A stretch of DNA of 64,000 nucleotides from Nyssa sinensis (Eukaryota > Streptophyta > Magnoliopsida > Cornales > Nyssaceae): assembly GCA_008638375.1 (NCBI GenBank), contig CM018043.1:59584510-59648509 (forward strand). Direction: 5' to 3'. Each line of letters starts with the position of its first letter. The stretch's first letter is position 1. Of this stretch, positions 26,301 through 39,221 are shown in pieces. Both the position numbers and the translations under genes were made by a program. Under the pieces are notes generated by a model. The model was not told the DNA's origin. It worked only from the letters and a program-made list of their open reading frames with translations, and ran no database searches.

Positions 26301-29300
26301 TCAACAAGATGTTAATAAGATCTCACAGTTTCTTTTGCGGCAGACATTGCAAGAAAACCCGCCCCCATTTCCACTTCTTGCAGCCCAACAACAACAATGC
26401 CAACATCTGATACCGTAGAACCCAGCCATGACATAAGTGAATCATGAGAGGCTCTTCCTTGGCCAACATTCCATGTGCCAACTAAAATTTTAACATTTTC
26501 TCGCCTCGTGTACAATTGTTCTTTTCCGGCCAATTCTGAACGCAGTATGTTGTCAATAGGTCCAGGAGATGTGATGTTCCATCCACGTATACCACCATGA
26601 ATAGCCAAGCTGAAAACATAACCAGCCCCAACTACCAATTTTATAACAGGACTACTATGAGCAACCCATCCTGCAATCAGATTTCCTTCAAGATCTAACA
26701 CCTGGACCATACCACTCACATAACCTACCCATATTCGTGACCCATAAGTGCAAAAGGATTGAACAGCACAAGGATGGTGATGAAAATCTTGCAAACGATT
26801 GCCATTACCATCCCATTGAACGAGTAACCCATTTGAACATCCACTCCAGACCATTCCATCTACAGTAACCACTAACGTTTCTGTTCTTTTAGAATCTTCT
26901 ACAAACGCCCCCGTGCCCTTGGTTGCAACTCGACGAACAGCATCTGCAGCTCCCATTATAGCATTACGTGAACGCTGCAAAAAGCTGCTACCTTGGGATT
27001 TCTCCTTTTTTGATTTGGAAACAAACTTTATGTTCATCTCATCTTCAACTGCTTGATCTTGCATAGATGACATGTCGACTCGATTCTCAATTTGGCCATC
27101 TACATTATATACTTTCAGAAGTTCCCGTGTACGAGCATCCCTGCAGAATAGCCAACAATCAGGATAATTCAGATTGAACAAATGAAATATAAAATTTCCT
27201 CCACACGTAACGAGGCACAAAGAAAGTAATGCTTTTTCCTATATTTATCAATTTTGAAGTGTTCTACTGAATATGACCTAACAGGAAGTTTTTATTTCCT
27301 GGCAAAAAACCCAGTAACCATTAATCTTTGAGCTGGCTGTCAAACTGATGGATACTCAAGGGAAAATCCAGCAATAAATCAATCTTACCACAATGAGAAG
27401 GACAGAGACCCAGCTGCCCACACTTTAGCTCTAACTTTATCAGACAACAAACTCTTTACATCTGAAGAAGATATATTACAAACACCATTAACAGTGACTT
27501 GGCTCCTCAAGTCAATGAATGACCTCTCCACTAGTAAAGCAGCCATGTGTCTTTCCTCTGGTGATAAAGAAAGAGATTTTTCAATAGCTTCCCACGGCCA
27601 GATTTTAAGAACACCGCCCTCAGAACCAGACCATAGATCACCTGAACCCAAGCAACATAAAGTTCAAATTGACAATTGTGAAATTGGACTGCATAGCGTC
27701 TAAAACCTTTAGAAGATACTTGTCCTGTGATTTTGTCCATTTTCATCATACTATAAAAAATAAGCAAGATATAAGTGCCTGATTTGGCAACATCACCAAT
27801 ATAATGTATTAGAGACCAATCCTTGCCAAGTTGACTGTTTTAAGATTGTTTCAGGGCTGGGGTGAATTCTAAGGCATAATCTAGCATCATATCAACATGC
27901 CTGGAAGCAAAATAAAGCTGATGCAAATCAAGCTTGGTTCCCAAGAGCTTGTTATACCAATCAACAGAAACTCTCCCTTATGTCAAATATTCCAATGACA
28001 AGTGAATGATGATTTCGGTTGTAGATTACACAAACATTTAAGTATATTACAACACATGATCCAAATTCTATAAAAAAACAAATAATAATTTTTTTCTGAT
28101 AAGTGAATGTATAATAATGCATATTTTTTTTATTATTTTATTATATAAAAATAGTAAAAAATTTATATTTCATTATTTTATGTTAAATTCAATTGTCCTA
28201 AACATAAAGGAGATAAACTACAAGCACAACATCAAGATTTCAAACAAAATGAGTACAGTACACTATATATTGGATCCTAGAATCAGAAACATCAATTCGA
28301 AAAGACATACAGCAGGACATCTCTTTATCAAGGAGATGTTAATGATTAGTCCGCCAATAGTTTGAACGAACAGCTATCAATGGTCCGTCGTCAAGCAATC
28401 TAGTCCATGCCCAACCCTTTTTCACGATTTACAATCCTGATCTAAACACTGGAAACAACAGCTGTTACTAATCCCCATAATGCCAATCACCGTAGTCACC
28501 AGACATACACTGCCTAGCAGTCAACCAGTTTCTAGAGGTCTGTCACCAACCAACCGAGGTAGGAGTGCAAATGAACTGGCTTGGTCATTTTTAAGGGTAG
28601 CTCAAGCTCACTTGGGATTGTGGGATTGTGACAAGCTCAAAAGGATTAACTCAGTCTTTGCTCATTAAATTTTTCACAAGCTTAGGCTAGGCTTAGATTG
28701 GCTCTTTTCATTAAACAAGTTGAACTCAAGCTTGTGTTCAATAGTAGTACTGAATTACTTGCATCCAACATAGATATATTATTTCCTAATCTTCTTGAAA
28801 TAAGAATTATTTAGTCAAATGACAAATATAATCTCATTTTTGTTATGTTGATATGATTTTATTAACACAAGAATTATGTATAAAATCTCTCTTTATATAT
28901 GTCGGGTTCATAAGCCTATCCGAGCTGAGCCGGTTATTGCTCAGGCTCAGCTCATTTGTTGAAATTGAGCTCCAGCTTGACTTGTTTTCTACACTTGAAC
29001 GAGCAAACTACTGAGCCGATCCCGAACTGATCATGTACATCCCTAAACACAGGCCAAACAATTATGTGTAGGACAACTAGAGTTCCCAAGGTGATGTGAA
29101 GGGGTGAAAGTCAAGGTAAATTAGAGAATGAGAGAAAATAAGATGGAGGAACAGTGCAGGAGGCATGAAGGAGGCCGTAAGGGAAGTACAAGGAGTAGAG
29201 TACAGTATATTCTCATTCATTATTTCCAAGGTGGATTAATCATCTCGGGGTAGCAAAGCGCCCCTATTTATAGTAGTCAGTGCACATGATTAACTGAAAG

Positions 29301-32300
29301 AACACGAGCTAGGGGTACGTGGGTTGAGTGATAATCACAGTAATGATTCCGCATGTATAAAAGTACATTATAATAATATATCTTTCTCCAAAAGGATCAA
29401 GAATTGTTGTGGAACCAGCGTGAGGTAAACTTAAGGAACCCACGGCTTTAACCACCAACCCACATAGCCTTAATAATTCCAATGAAAGGAACCATGGCAT
29501 GGTTGTGAGCCATACTATGACTGCAAACCGAGATCAAAGAGTTTAGTAAGATCTATCCCCCAGCCTTAGGTAATCACTAAGTGACCGAGTGAGAACCATA
29601 TAATATGTATGAGATAACAGTCAAGATACACAAAGGCTACGGAACCAACATTAGCTAGACCTGGGAGGTATAGCTCGCAAGGAGATTGGCTCAACTCAAC
29701 TGGAAGAGCTATTCTCACATTTACAAGATGTCCAAGTCCAAGATCAAGACACAAACTTTGATTAAGACAACTAAAGAGATGTGAGCTAGATTAAGGTACC
29801 TAATATAGGTTTGACTCGTGGAGGTAAATAGGCCTGAAGGGAGATTACCTCAAGTCACTAGGAAGAGTTAATCTCAAGATAACCACCTCCAAGATACCCT
29901 TTTTCTAGGTGTGGAGGTAAGGCACAATGTACGTTATCTCACACAGGAACTAACATGGTCACCTCAATAATGGGGCACACATCACCATATGATTGGTGGA
30001 TCTGTCCATGGGTGATTAGGCAATGCATTGTCCACATTGTACAATATTCCAACTCATAGTTGATGGAAGTCTTACGCGCGGTAAAGATGCACACCGTGGA
30101 TCAAGTACATACAATACCATATACTTGTTGAATCATGGAAGGTGTTGAAAAAGCAAAAGTGATGGTGTTAGGATGGAAATATTTCTTAGATTAGGATTCA
30201 AACAATGGAGGATTTGCCAATTTATAATTTGATAGTGGTTGTGGATGGTTTGAACAATGGCATTAGCTTTGTTGTGGCTTGGATCAGAAGATGAGCTTAA
30301 ATTAGACAGGGATGGTGGCCTCAATCAGAAAAATCATTATCTGGCAATGAAGACCTTGATTGGATTATTGTGAGTCGCCAGAAACGAAACCTTGGTCATA
30401 GCATTTGGTTTGTAGTAAGAATAGGAAGATGAAGTCTAGAGAACAATGAAAAGACAAAAAAAAACCCTTCAGCCATTCAAACTAGTTCTTGTTTAATCCC
30501 GGATAATTTTGTCCACTTGAGCCTAGGGAGATTGCTAGAGTCACCATATTATAAGGGATGCTAGAAATCCTCCTCTATATAACTATTAAAGGCCTTTATG
30601 ATTAAATATTAAGTTTCTATTTTATAATAATTGGTAGTCACACAAGTAATCCTAATACGTATATCAACAACATATCGAGAAAATACATTCATTAGCTTTA
30701 ATAGAAATGAAAAGAAGAAAGGGAAAGCCCAGTGCATGAGACTCCCGCCACCTGCGGGGTCTGAGGAAGGTTAAATATAAGTAGCCTTATACTCACAATG
30801 AAGCAACCTTACTATTACACCAAGGCCTACAATTTTTTTGAACATAATCATCCATAAAATAATATTAATATCACAAGTGTTCAAATTAATCATCCACCAT
30901 GTCCATCGTTTTAGTGGCAATAATTTTCAAAAAGGCAATGGCAAAAATTTTGTCCACTAAACACCACACAATCCAACAATAATGCCTTTTTTGAAAACCA
31001 TGAAACTTCATTTTTCAGCCTGCTGAATCCAAAGCTTATTGATGATGTAACTGTATGTACCTAGCAACTATCCAAAATTCACAATTCAAGTTTGAAAGTT
31101 TAATGCATATGGTAAACACTGGATACATATCAACATCATATTCGAGTTGTATCAGTACTCGATACACACCATATATGGCTATATGGGTAAAATTGAATGG
31201 AGGAAGATCTAAGCTATGTAAAAGAACTTTTAGAATCTCTCACCCGTCAATATTAGCCATGTCATCATTTCTCCTTCTAGATTTCCAAAAGTTACATTCC
31301 ATTTATTTTTCCTTACTACCACTTATCCTCAAAATCTGTAGAATATAAGGCATCTCTACATAATTTTGGCATATTTGTATAGTTGGGCTCGGGTTCAGGG
31401 CTCGGTGTGTATCATGTTGCCAAAAGCTTCAGCCCAAGTTCAACCCAAATTGAGGTAGAGCTTGGATTTTTCTAACCAGACTCGTCCCGAAGTATAAAAT
31501 ATGCAATCTAAGCTTGTCTAAATTCAGGCTAAGCTCGGGCTGACTTGCAGCCCTACCTATAGACATAGGCACATCTCTATCCATATAAATCTTATTATTT
31601 GGTTGTTTGTTTCATTCTGACGTTTGTGATTACATCTTGTGCTTTGGTTGTTCATGTATGCCAAGTAATCCATATTGAGTGTCTAAAAATTTTCAAAATG
31701 ATTAACCAAAACAAACTATATTTGTATTAGTTTCAAGGGCAGAAGGCTGTACATTTATCTCTAATCAATTTTTCAACTAATAGCAGATTTTAGTTTTTGG
31801 TGTTGCTTACACTAGCAAATGTAATGTACATTCCCGCCAGCAGTGTGTGTATAATAAAAGAGAGAAGCATTAGATAGCAAGTCGCTCAAGAATTTGTAAT
31901 CATCAGTATTCAATCAAATAAACAAAAGGACTCAACCTTAAATTATCATCTTGTTCATTGGTTAAAAAAAAGGAAACTTAATGACCTTATTCTTTAATGA
32001 CATTAGTCACATATCATTTGAAATCATATACATATAACCATTTGAGCTTACATTCATCTAATTATTGATTGGAAGAAGGATTTACCACACAAAGACATCA
32101 CCATGGAAAGAACAGGACCGCGATGAGCCTGCCAAGAGAGACCTTCCTTGAAAGGAGTATCATCCAATGGCTGATCCATCTTCCAAGACCTAATTTTACC
32201 ATCCTTGTGCCCAGACCAAACCAATTTGCTGCCCAAATCAACCATCAAACACAATGCGGGCGAGGTATTTGCAGATTCGTAAAATGGTGCAGCGTACTCG

Positions 32301-32899
32301 TCCCCTCTTCTAGCTCTACCACCGATCCCAATCCCCGCCTCATATGCGTCAGATAAATTCCAAACCCTGACCCCAGATTCCTGGCCCGCCCACAACTGCG
32401 TGTCCGTACAAGCAATGGTTCTCAAGAACTTCCCGACCTGTGTCTCCCTTAGCGGGTGGGGTCTCAATTCGAGGCAGGTTGGACGGGCCGGATGGACGGC
32501 GGCCCGAACGGGGACCTTGAAGATTCCGTTGCCGCCACCACCGTTTGCGATGAATTCCGGCAGCGGCTGGCGGAGTTCATCGCAGCCGTTCATTGAGAGG
32601 CTCTGGTCGAGCCTCTGGCTCAAATGGTCGTGGGGGACGACGCCAGCAAGGGATTCCCCAGCGGCACTTCCGGTGGCGTAGGGGTAGAAATCTTCCTCGT
32701 CGGAGTCGTAGTAGCGGTCCATGTTTTTGGGGATTTGGTCTTCATCGAGACTATGCTTCCGAAGTTGGATGTGGTGGCGCTTGTGGTTTCCGGTGTTACT
32801 ACGCAATTGCTGGCTGTAGGAATGGGCTTTGCGATGCGGTGGAGCATTGGTGAGGGCGTCCAAAGCTTCTCTGTCTTCGTCTTCCAAGGGAACGTCCAT
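20370..32899 (-). CDS. IP5P12-like: WD40 / inositol polyphosphate 5-phosphatase (5PTase12/13/14 clade), with a +1 frameshift in exon 9
   Basis: Eleven exons with GT..AG borders: 32899-32086, 27641-27389, 27140-26327, 25222-25098, 24925-24841, 23575-23410, 23307-23267, 23170-22903, 22719-22595, 22523-22163, 20717-20370. Exons 1-3 encode an acidic N-terminus and a WD40 propeller (motifs such as [15 protein letters not shown] and [10 protein letters not shown]). The phosphatase domain starts near residue 569 ([10 protein letters not shown]) and holds GDFNYR (about 789), PAWCDRIL (about 868) and SDHKPV (about 907). About 1132 residues are expected, usual for the family. These enzymes remove the 5-phosphate from inositol phosphates and phosphoinositides; the propeller probably binds partners. 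Start: ATG at 32899, first in frame, giving [16 protein letters not shown], which resembles family N-termini. Odd: summed length is 3400 nt, one base too many, and exon 9 changes frame near 22621. Either the allele is broken or there is a base error. Identity to the clade is strong; which of 12, 13 or 14 is less certain. Confidence 0.93.
22595..22719 (-). CDS. IP5P12-like: 5-phosphatase exon 9 carrying the frameshift
   Basis: The exon opens in frame with [18 protein letters not shown] and runs to SAPECSLE. From there the annotated frame reads VPCSVFNFT, which does not fit the family. The next frame reads CPVVSSIL, which does fit, and joins the next exon as [16 protein letters not shown] across the donor at 22594/22593. 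One extra base (the C at 22621 on the plus strand, or a neighbour) explains the shift. In the annotated frame, splicing at this donor gives a stop codon immediately after the junction, so the product would lose SDHKPV and everything after it. Confidence 0.85.
28553..29045. repeat. Degenerate repeat with GTGCAAATGAAC / GTACATCCCTA ends
   Basis: The left end TAGGAGTGCAAATGAAC and right end GATCATGTACATCCCTAAA are roughly inverted copies. The interior has many GAGCTCA/CTCAGGCTC words. It lies in intron 1 of the 5-phosphatase gene. It looks like a decayed DNA transposon; no target duplication found. Confidence 0.4.
29050..30120 (-). repeat. Possible LTR fragment in intron 1
   Basis: The segment CCCCTATTTATAGTAGTC near 29262-29280 reads on the minus strand as a TATA box followed by a leader, as in LTR promoters. 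Nearby GC-balanced sequence has paired blocks at 29640-29720 and 29815-29900 (GGGAGATTNCCTCAA-like). Boundaries were not found. Confidence 0.3.
30721..30830 (-). repeat. SINE-like segment in intron 1
   Basis: Reads AAAGCCCAGTGCATGAG, ACTCCCGCCACCTGCGGGGT and later TACACCAAGGCCTAC. This layout recurs in plant Au-like SINEs. The RNA would run on the minus strand, with the tRNA-like head at the higher coordinate. The copy is degenerate and the B box is not intact. Confidence 0.5.
31385..31556. repeat. GGGCTCGG-type degenerate repeat in intron 1
   Basis: Carries GGGCTCGGGTTCAGGGCTCGG near its left end and CTCGGGCTGACTTGCAGCCCT at its right end. It is similar in word content to 741-1445 and 28553-29045. 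Confidence 0.35.
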
Positions 32900-32973
32900 T
32901 GTTGAGACAGTCTGATCAGAGCTTGTTCAAAGATGGAAACAAAACCATAGTAAGAAGAAAGAGAGAGCAAACG

Positions 32974-32975
<2 letters not shown>

Positions 32976-33013
<38 letters not shown>
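32976..33013. repeat. (GA)n microsatellite in the probable 5' leader of the 5-phosphatase gene
   Basis: A near-perfect GA run lies about 80-115 nt upstream of the ATG at 32899. On the gene strand it reads (CT)n, a common composition for plant 5' untranslated leaders and core promoters. A regulatory role is an inference from position only. Confidence 0.7.
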
Positions 33014-33016
<3 letters not shown>

Positions 33017-33199
33017 AGATGGAGGGAGAAACGGATAGAGAGGAGCACGTTGCATTGGAGCGCGGGGACTCAGGCGAAGCTCGCTGGGAGCGAACGGACA
33101 GGAATGTTTGTTTTGTTTGTAGGATGTTTAATTTTCTGTGACCGGGCCTTTTAATTTGCAGTTGGACACGTGCGACTTGCAACTAAGGAAAATTTCTCC

Positions 33200-35439
33200 T
33201 ACGACACGGCTCTTCTCCTATTCCCTTTCAATTGGCTGAATTCAATTCTTTCATAATTTGTTTTTCTCTCTCCCTCTATGTGTGTGTGTGTGTGTGTATA
33301 TAGAAACAAGAAAAACTCTACTAATTATTATAATTATCCAAATACGTCATTATTCTAATAAAAACATTTTTCCTCCAATAACAAGATTTAATTTTTAAAT
33401 AATGTTATACATAATAAAATTTTGAGTCATGCAACAATAGATCTTGATTAAGCACTAAATTAGTACAAGTTTCAACACAAAATATTTTTACCTAAAATGT
33501 CAATCCTCCATATAAACTTAATAAAATCGAAATACACACTCCCGCATAGAGAACATGAAACAACCACCCCACGAACTTTCAGAAAGCTCTCATAAACCAT
33601 ACTTCAATCCCATAATTGAGCCAAAAACTTCTCATTCTAATTGCATGATTCATCCAAAACCATCAAAACCCGAAACCCTAGCTAAACAAATTAGTACCTT
33701 TTTCACTTTTGCATATATAAAACTAACTATGTAAATAATAATAAAATATTTAGCAAGATTCTCTATTAACATAACCCTGGAAAGGAAAATAAATTTGGAA
33801 TGAGAAAAGAAATGCTAGACAAGAAAGTACAGATACTACTTGTTCCCCTTCCACAATGACTCTTCCAACCACTAGACAATAATTGTAATGAATGGAGAAC
33901 AAGATCATTAGAAACATTCTAACTCTTTACATCCAAGATATGGAATTCAAGATGGTTACGTAAGAGATGCCCATGAAATGATAAACAAGTCCTTTTGATA
34001 CTCATTACACTTATCCTTTATATTTTTTATCAAACAGAGAAATTTGAAATGATATTTTATCTAACAACATAATACTAAACAACTATCATCTCAATTTTTG
34101 TAGAGGTTCTATTTTGAACACTTCTTGAGGCAAAACAAGGTATCCCAACAAACTACAAATGAAGGTGAATAACAAGAAGAAGTGGAAGAAATTGAGGGTA
34201 CAATGGTTCCAATGGGGAATCTAGTAGTTGATATGAAGTCCACTAGGTTATTCAACTTCAGGGCACAAAATTTTTTTTTTTTTTTAAAAAAAGTAATCTA
34301 AAAAGCTATATAAAAGCTTGTACAGAAGCCCATTAACTAATCATAAATCATTTAAAGAAGATAAAACATTAGATCAAATTTTAAATCAAAATTTACAATT
34401 TAGATAGGGATAAGCCTCTATCTATAAAAGAAATTTAAATTTAAACAAATCATGTTGTCAAGGTCTATAAAAAGGCCTTCTTCACAACAGTTAGAACGAA
34501 CTTTTCTAGGGAGAAAAAGAAGACACTTTTGGAGAAAGTTTTAAAAGAGATAGACCAGTGTTTGGCACTAGAAATCCTGAGAAGTTTTTTCTTTCAAAGT
34601 TCGAAGACCAAAGAAAACTAGGCAACTCTGAAGTCCCTTTCTACATCTTTGCTTCCTTTTTGATTTCTACTACCTTTTTTCTTAAAAGATGGAATTGCTG
34701 AAGTAAAGGGTTCCAAACCCTTCTTCCATCTAAAATCAAATTGTAAAAATGAGTCGAAATCTCACATGTGAATAAAATTTATTCTTTTCCATAGCTACTA
34801 TTCTTTTATTATCCATATTAAAGGCAAGAATCCACAACTCCACTTTAAAAAATTAATAATTTGCTGATGAAAAATCTCGTAGGGTTTATGAACCTTGTGC
34901 AAAATTTGTGTTGATAAATTTCTAGCACGCCAGGTGGGACTTACCTCTCCTCCCATCTCTCAAAGAAGTAGAAACAAATAGTAGCTTATATTAAAATAAA
35001 AGGCATAAAATTTATTAAAGGTTTTCTTTGTGTTTTGGAATGTCAAAATCATCTTTGAGCATCTGAAGTACACGTTCATCATTAGAAGGTTGTTGTCTTT
35101 ATTTCTGTAAAGGCCACGATCATGGAAAGAAGTACTCTTTGCATTAGTGAATCCTGCTACCCATCACACTCTTGTTTCCCAAGGGGTTCGGGCATTTTAT
35201 ACAGTACATGTTATCTCAAATGAAGCCTATATCATCCACAGGGCTTTGGAACCCAAAAGGCTCAAGTCGTCCCTCAACAAACCTCTACTCACCAAAGCGC
35301 TCTAATCTGCCAAAACACTCTAACCATTTTTTAGAAAGCTAGTCACTACTCCCACGGGGTTAGGGACTTTGAACAATCTCTATTGTTCCATGAGGCTTTG
35401 GGATCCCAAAGGATTCCAATCGTCCCTCAATAGACTATT
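33200..35439. other. Intergenic DNA upstream of the 5-phosphatase gene
   Basis: Mostly AT-rich with no gene. A (GT)n run lies near 33281-33297. An imperfect tandem pair sits at about 35176-35330 and 35345-35434; each copy has a GGGGTT..GGG start and a CCCAAA..CGTCCCTCAA end. The second copy breaks off where the TGTAATATCC boundary begins at 35440. Confidence 0.5.
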
Positions 35440-35854
35440 TGTAATATCCTAAGCTAATATAATTGAGTAATTATGACTAAAGATCATTATCATTGGAGAT
35501 TTTCCCAAAAAAGGACAATGGGTAACTTAATTGAGATAATTAGACCATGAATTTAGAGACAAGGCATATGTGTGACATAGCTATTAAATTCAATGACAAA
35601 AGTAATATTTGATGGGAATTTAAGTAGTGTTAATTATTTGATTTAACACAAGAACAATTAATGGAATATTAGTGCACAATGCACAAAATCAATAAGAATA
35701 ATACTATAAATAAGATACCCTAATCAACAATCAAGGTAAAATTATGAGAGTATTTGGGAGACCAAAATGCAAGGCTTTAAGGTAATTATTAAATACCAAA
35801 AATACTTTGTAAATCACATACAAAAGAGAAGAGAAGGAATAGTCTCAAAAAGGG

Positions 35855-35929
35855 CCTTAACAAGTCTCGAACTTGAGACCTCAATGATAAAGTGCCAAAA
35901 GTTTACCATTGGGCTACCAACCCATTTTT
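35855..35929 (-). repeat. tRNA-like SINE head or tRNA-derived repeat
   Basis: On the minus strand an A-box-like GGTAGCCCAATGGTAA (from 35918) is followed about 25 nt later by a B-box-like GGTCTCAAGTTCGAGACTT (35880-35862). The spacing fits an RNA polymerase III internal promoter. It does not fold into a normal tRNA and is best read as a SINE head. Confidence 0.45.
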
Positions 35930-38458
35930 GCACTAATAGTGACAAAATGTATTTATGTAACACATACAATATATATGATAGATGAGGTGTCAAACCATGG
36001 GAGAGTCAAAGCTAGGTGGGAAATCTTGATTGTGTCTCATGGGAGGTGTTACAGATTTGGGGTAAGCTAACTTAAGCTTAGTAAGTAAATTATTCATTAT
36101 GCCATGGGTTAACAAGGGTATATAAATAAGAAATAGTCATAAGATAACAGATATCTTTTTCTTTCTAAGTTATACGAAGGGGGCCAGTCTAAGATCGTAC
36201 TTTTCCTCTACGAAGACAACACAGTCTCAACGGTTAGGTGCCACTCTTTTTCTAAGTTATTCAGGCTTCTTCATGATTTTGTGTCGTGGTCGTATGGTTG
36301 ATCGACGATTACTAGCGATTCTGACTTCATGCAGGCAAGTTGTAGCCTGCAATATGAACTGGGGATGGGTTTTTGGGGTTTGCTCACCCTGTAGGATCGC
36401 GAGCCTTTGTCCCAACCATTGTAGCACGTGTCGTCAAGGCATAACGGGCATGATGACTAGACGTCATCCACACCTTCCTCCGGCTTATTAATGATTCAAG
36501 TATCTCAATTTGATGTTCTTAAGCTCTTTTGAACTTAATTTGATTGATTAGGAGACATTTAGATTCCCAATTTAGGGTTCATGATACTTTATAGTTTATT
36601 TGGCCCTTCAAGGGCATAATGATAATTTTTACTTTTTGTCCCGTATTTTTCAATACATGATTTACGTAATCGGACATCATTTTGGGTTCAGAATGTCAAA
36701 AATATTAAATTTAGGCTTTTTCGGATCTTAATTAGCCTTCTGGTAGCTTATATTAGATATAAGGGCATTTTTCATAGTTTATGCTTTCATGTGAGACTAT
36801 TTTCGGTTATCTAGATACTCAATTTGACCTTTCTATTAGGTTCAGAGTATCCAACAATGTTGGATATACCCCTTTCTATATTTCCTAATCAGTTTGGTAG
36901 TCCGTATATCATTAAGGGTAGTCTAAGAATTACGCATTTCTATGTATCTATATTTTTGGTACCTCGTTTGACAAAACGGACTCCGTCGTTGAGCTCGGAA
37001 CGTTGAAAAACATTACAGTTGGCACCCTCAAGGTCATTGGGGTTCATTTGGTAGCTTAATTAAATGTTTAAGACTTATTTGGGATTAATTTAGTTTGTCC
37101 GTTCATATATTTTGGGATTCAATTTCTCAAATCGAACTTCCTCATTGAGTTCTAAATACCCAAAAATGTTGAAAATGACTACTTTTCGCATTTTAATTGG
37201 CATTCGTTACATTATTTTTAGGTCTAGGAATAAAATGACAATTTTACCTAATTATTAAAGAGCATTAAAATAATTTTTAATTAATTTTATGGGCTCATTT
37301 ATAATTTTCCCAAAATTTGGGGTCAAATTAAAATTATTAAAAATTTTGGTTTATTTCATTTTGGCCCCAAAGCTACTAGTTTAGTGGCTCAAACAGTGAA
37401 CTGGTCTAAAATCAATAGAAAACTTATCAGTCTTAGGCTATAACAAGGTGAACAGGCTAAAATCAACAGAGACCTGACCAATCTGATCTGGTTTATTGCA
37501 TCATCTATATGTCATCCTTGCATCATCAAAACGATGTTGTGTAACTTAGGATTTAATTAAATATCACGCATCAAAAATGACATCGTTTCATTTAAGTTCA
37601 GATCCATTTTGTTCGCAGGTTAGCCTAGACTTGTTACCGACTTAACCTAGGGTCCGATATTGTTCATCATCGTCCTAACTAGGACATTACTGTTTCTCTA
37701 AAAACCCTAATTTAAACCAGGCTTATTTTGCGCAGTTTCAGATGCGGTTTCGAGCTTCTTTCAACCACAATTCACCTCTGCATGTCCAAACTTCATTTTG
37801 TCATTGGTTTAAGGGATCAAGTCGTGCTAAAAAGCTTTGTTCAAGCCCTTAGCTTCATCACTGTACCAAGCTTGGTTAATGACCATTTCAATACCATTTT
37901 ACAAGATATTTGTTGCTATATGATCCTAAGGTTATAGGCTTCTTTTCCCCGTTCAAAGTTTTTAGTTTAGAGCTTGGTTTGCCCATTCTCGTTATTAAGG
38001 CTAAACCTACTACTAGCTATATCTGGCTCATGTGTCAGCCAATTGATCAAGTCTTAATGGCTTTATGATCCCTATGGGATCTAGTTTAAGTTTCATACAT
38101 CAAAGTTTAGTTTAGTTTAGGTCGAAACCTGACCCAACTCCCAAGCTTCATTAACGACGGTTTGACGTCTGTCCTTTGTTTCTAGGTCCATTAGGGTTTG
38201 TTACTTCATATAATTTACACATAAATTATCATACATGCTCATATGGTCTATTTTATACCTCAAAACAATAGGTTTTATAGATTATTTTCTAGAGAGAGAA
38301 ACTTAAAGTTTACGGTTATCCTCATCAATGGTAATGATTCTCCTTTGTCTAAGCATTATCTTGAGCTTTAATGGCTTCTTGGAATCCCCTCTTAGCTTTT
38401 AGTTGGATACATCATTCTCCAAAGCACACACATGAAACACATTCTCTTTCTACATCCA

Positions 38459-38461
<3 letters not shown>

Positions 38462-38524
<63 letters not shown>
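38462..38524. repeat. (CT)n(AT)n compound microsatellite
   Basis: About 17 CT repeats (38462-38496) run directly into about 14 AT repeats (to 38524). Confidence 0.9.
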
Positions 38525-38526
<2 letters not shown>

Positions 38527-39221
38527 CAAGAGAGATTCACATGTGTCTATTGCCTCCAAGAGAACCAATGGAAATTTAACATTCAAGGTTGTCTAAGCCC
38601 ATTACTTGACACCTCAAATCCAACCCTAATTTTGATTAGCTCACTAATGACCTACTTATCCTCTTAAGAAGATCTAATTGGTAGTGGGACTTTACAAAAT
38701 CTTCCACTAATTCATTGTATGTACAACATATATACATATTAAGGTACTTGTGTTAACATAATGGGCTACTAATGGTAAATTTTTGCACTTAAATTCTTTA
38801 AGTTTCAAGTTCAAGATTTGTTTAGGCCCTTTTGAGTTTAGTCCTTCCCCTTTTCTTCCTTTTGTATGTGCCTTGCCTTACTGTATTTTGGAATACTTTA
38901 ATCATTCCTCCAAAATTTACACTTTTGTCCCCTAAAGGTCTTTTTGTAATTTTGCCCTTAACTTTGAATAAATGCATTTTATTTATATATCACTAGTTTT
39001 GATTTAGTGTACTTGTGCACTTCTTTCCCTATAATTATTCGTGAGTTGATCCTTAATTGACATTAATCATGATCTCATTAAGAAATCATCTTTGTCATTA
39101 AATAACATTTGAGAATGATTGTCACCAAATTATGGCTAGCTGCTGACACTTGTATACTTGTCTCCAAGTTTATTTACTAATAACCTCAAGTAAAAATGCC
39201 CATAAATATTAAGTAAATTCA

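Larger units (their letters stand above)
27642..32085 (-). other. Large first intron of the 5-phosphatase gene, filled with repeats
   Basis: This 4.4 kb intron separates exon 1 (donor at 32085) from exon 2 (acceptor AG at 27643/27642). It holds a degenerate 'GAGCTC/GGGCTCGG' repeat at 28553-29045, a possible LTR fragment with a minus-strand TATA-like stretch near 29270, paired GAGATT/CTCAA repeats at 29640-29900, a SINE-like segment at 30721-30830 and another GGGCTCGG-type repeat at 31385-31556. No extra coding exon is convincing. Confidence 0.7.
35440..38696 (+). repeat. Possible long solo LTR (Ty3/gypsy type)
   Basis: Begins TGTAATATCCTAAGC and ends GTGGGACTTTACA, termini like those of long plant gypsy LTRs. 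The left boundary also interrupts a tandem repeat. Content is non-coding and moderately AT-rich, with no domain. The flanking 5-mers (CTATT and AAATC) do not match, so insertion as a unit is not proven. The interval includes a tRNA-like segment near 35862-35929 and a (CT)n(AT)n tract at 38462-38524. Confidence 0.35.

Noticed and set aside
32593..33182. Several open frames on both strands near exon 1
   Set aside because: Shadows of GC-rich exon 1 and of the (GA)n microsatellite; only the frame from 32899 fits the family.
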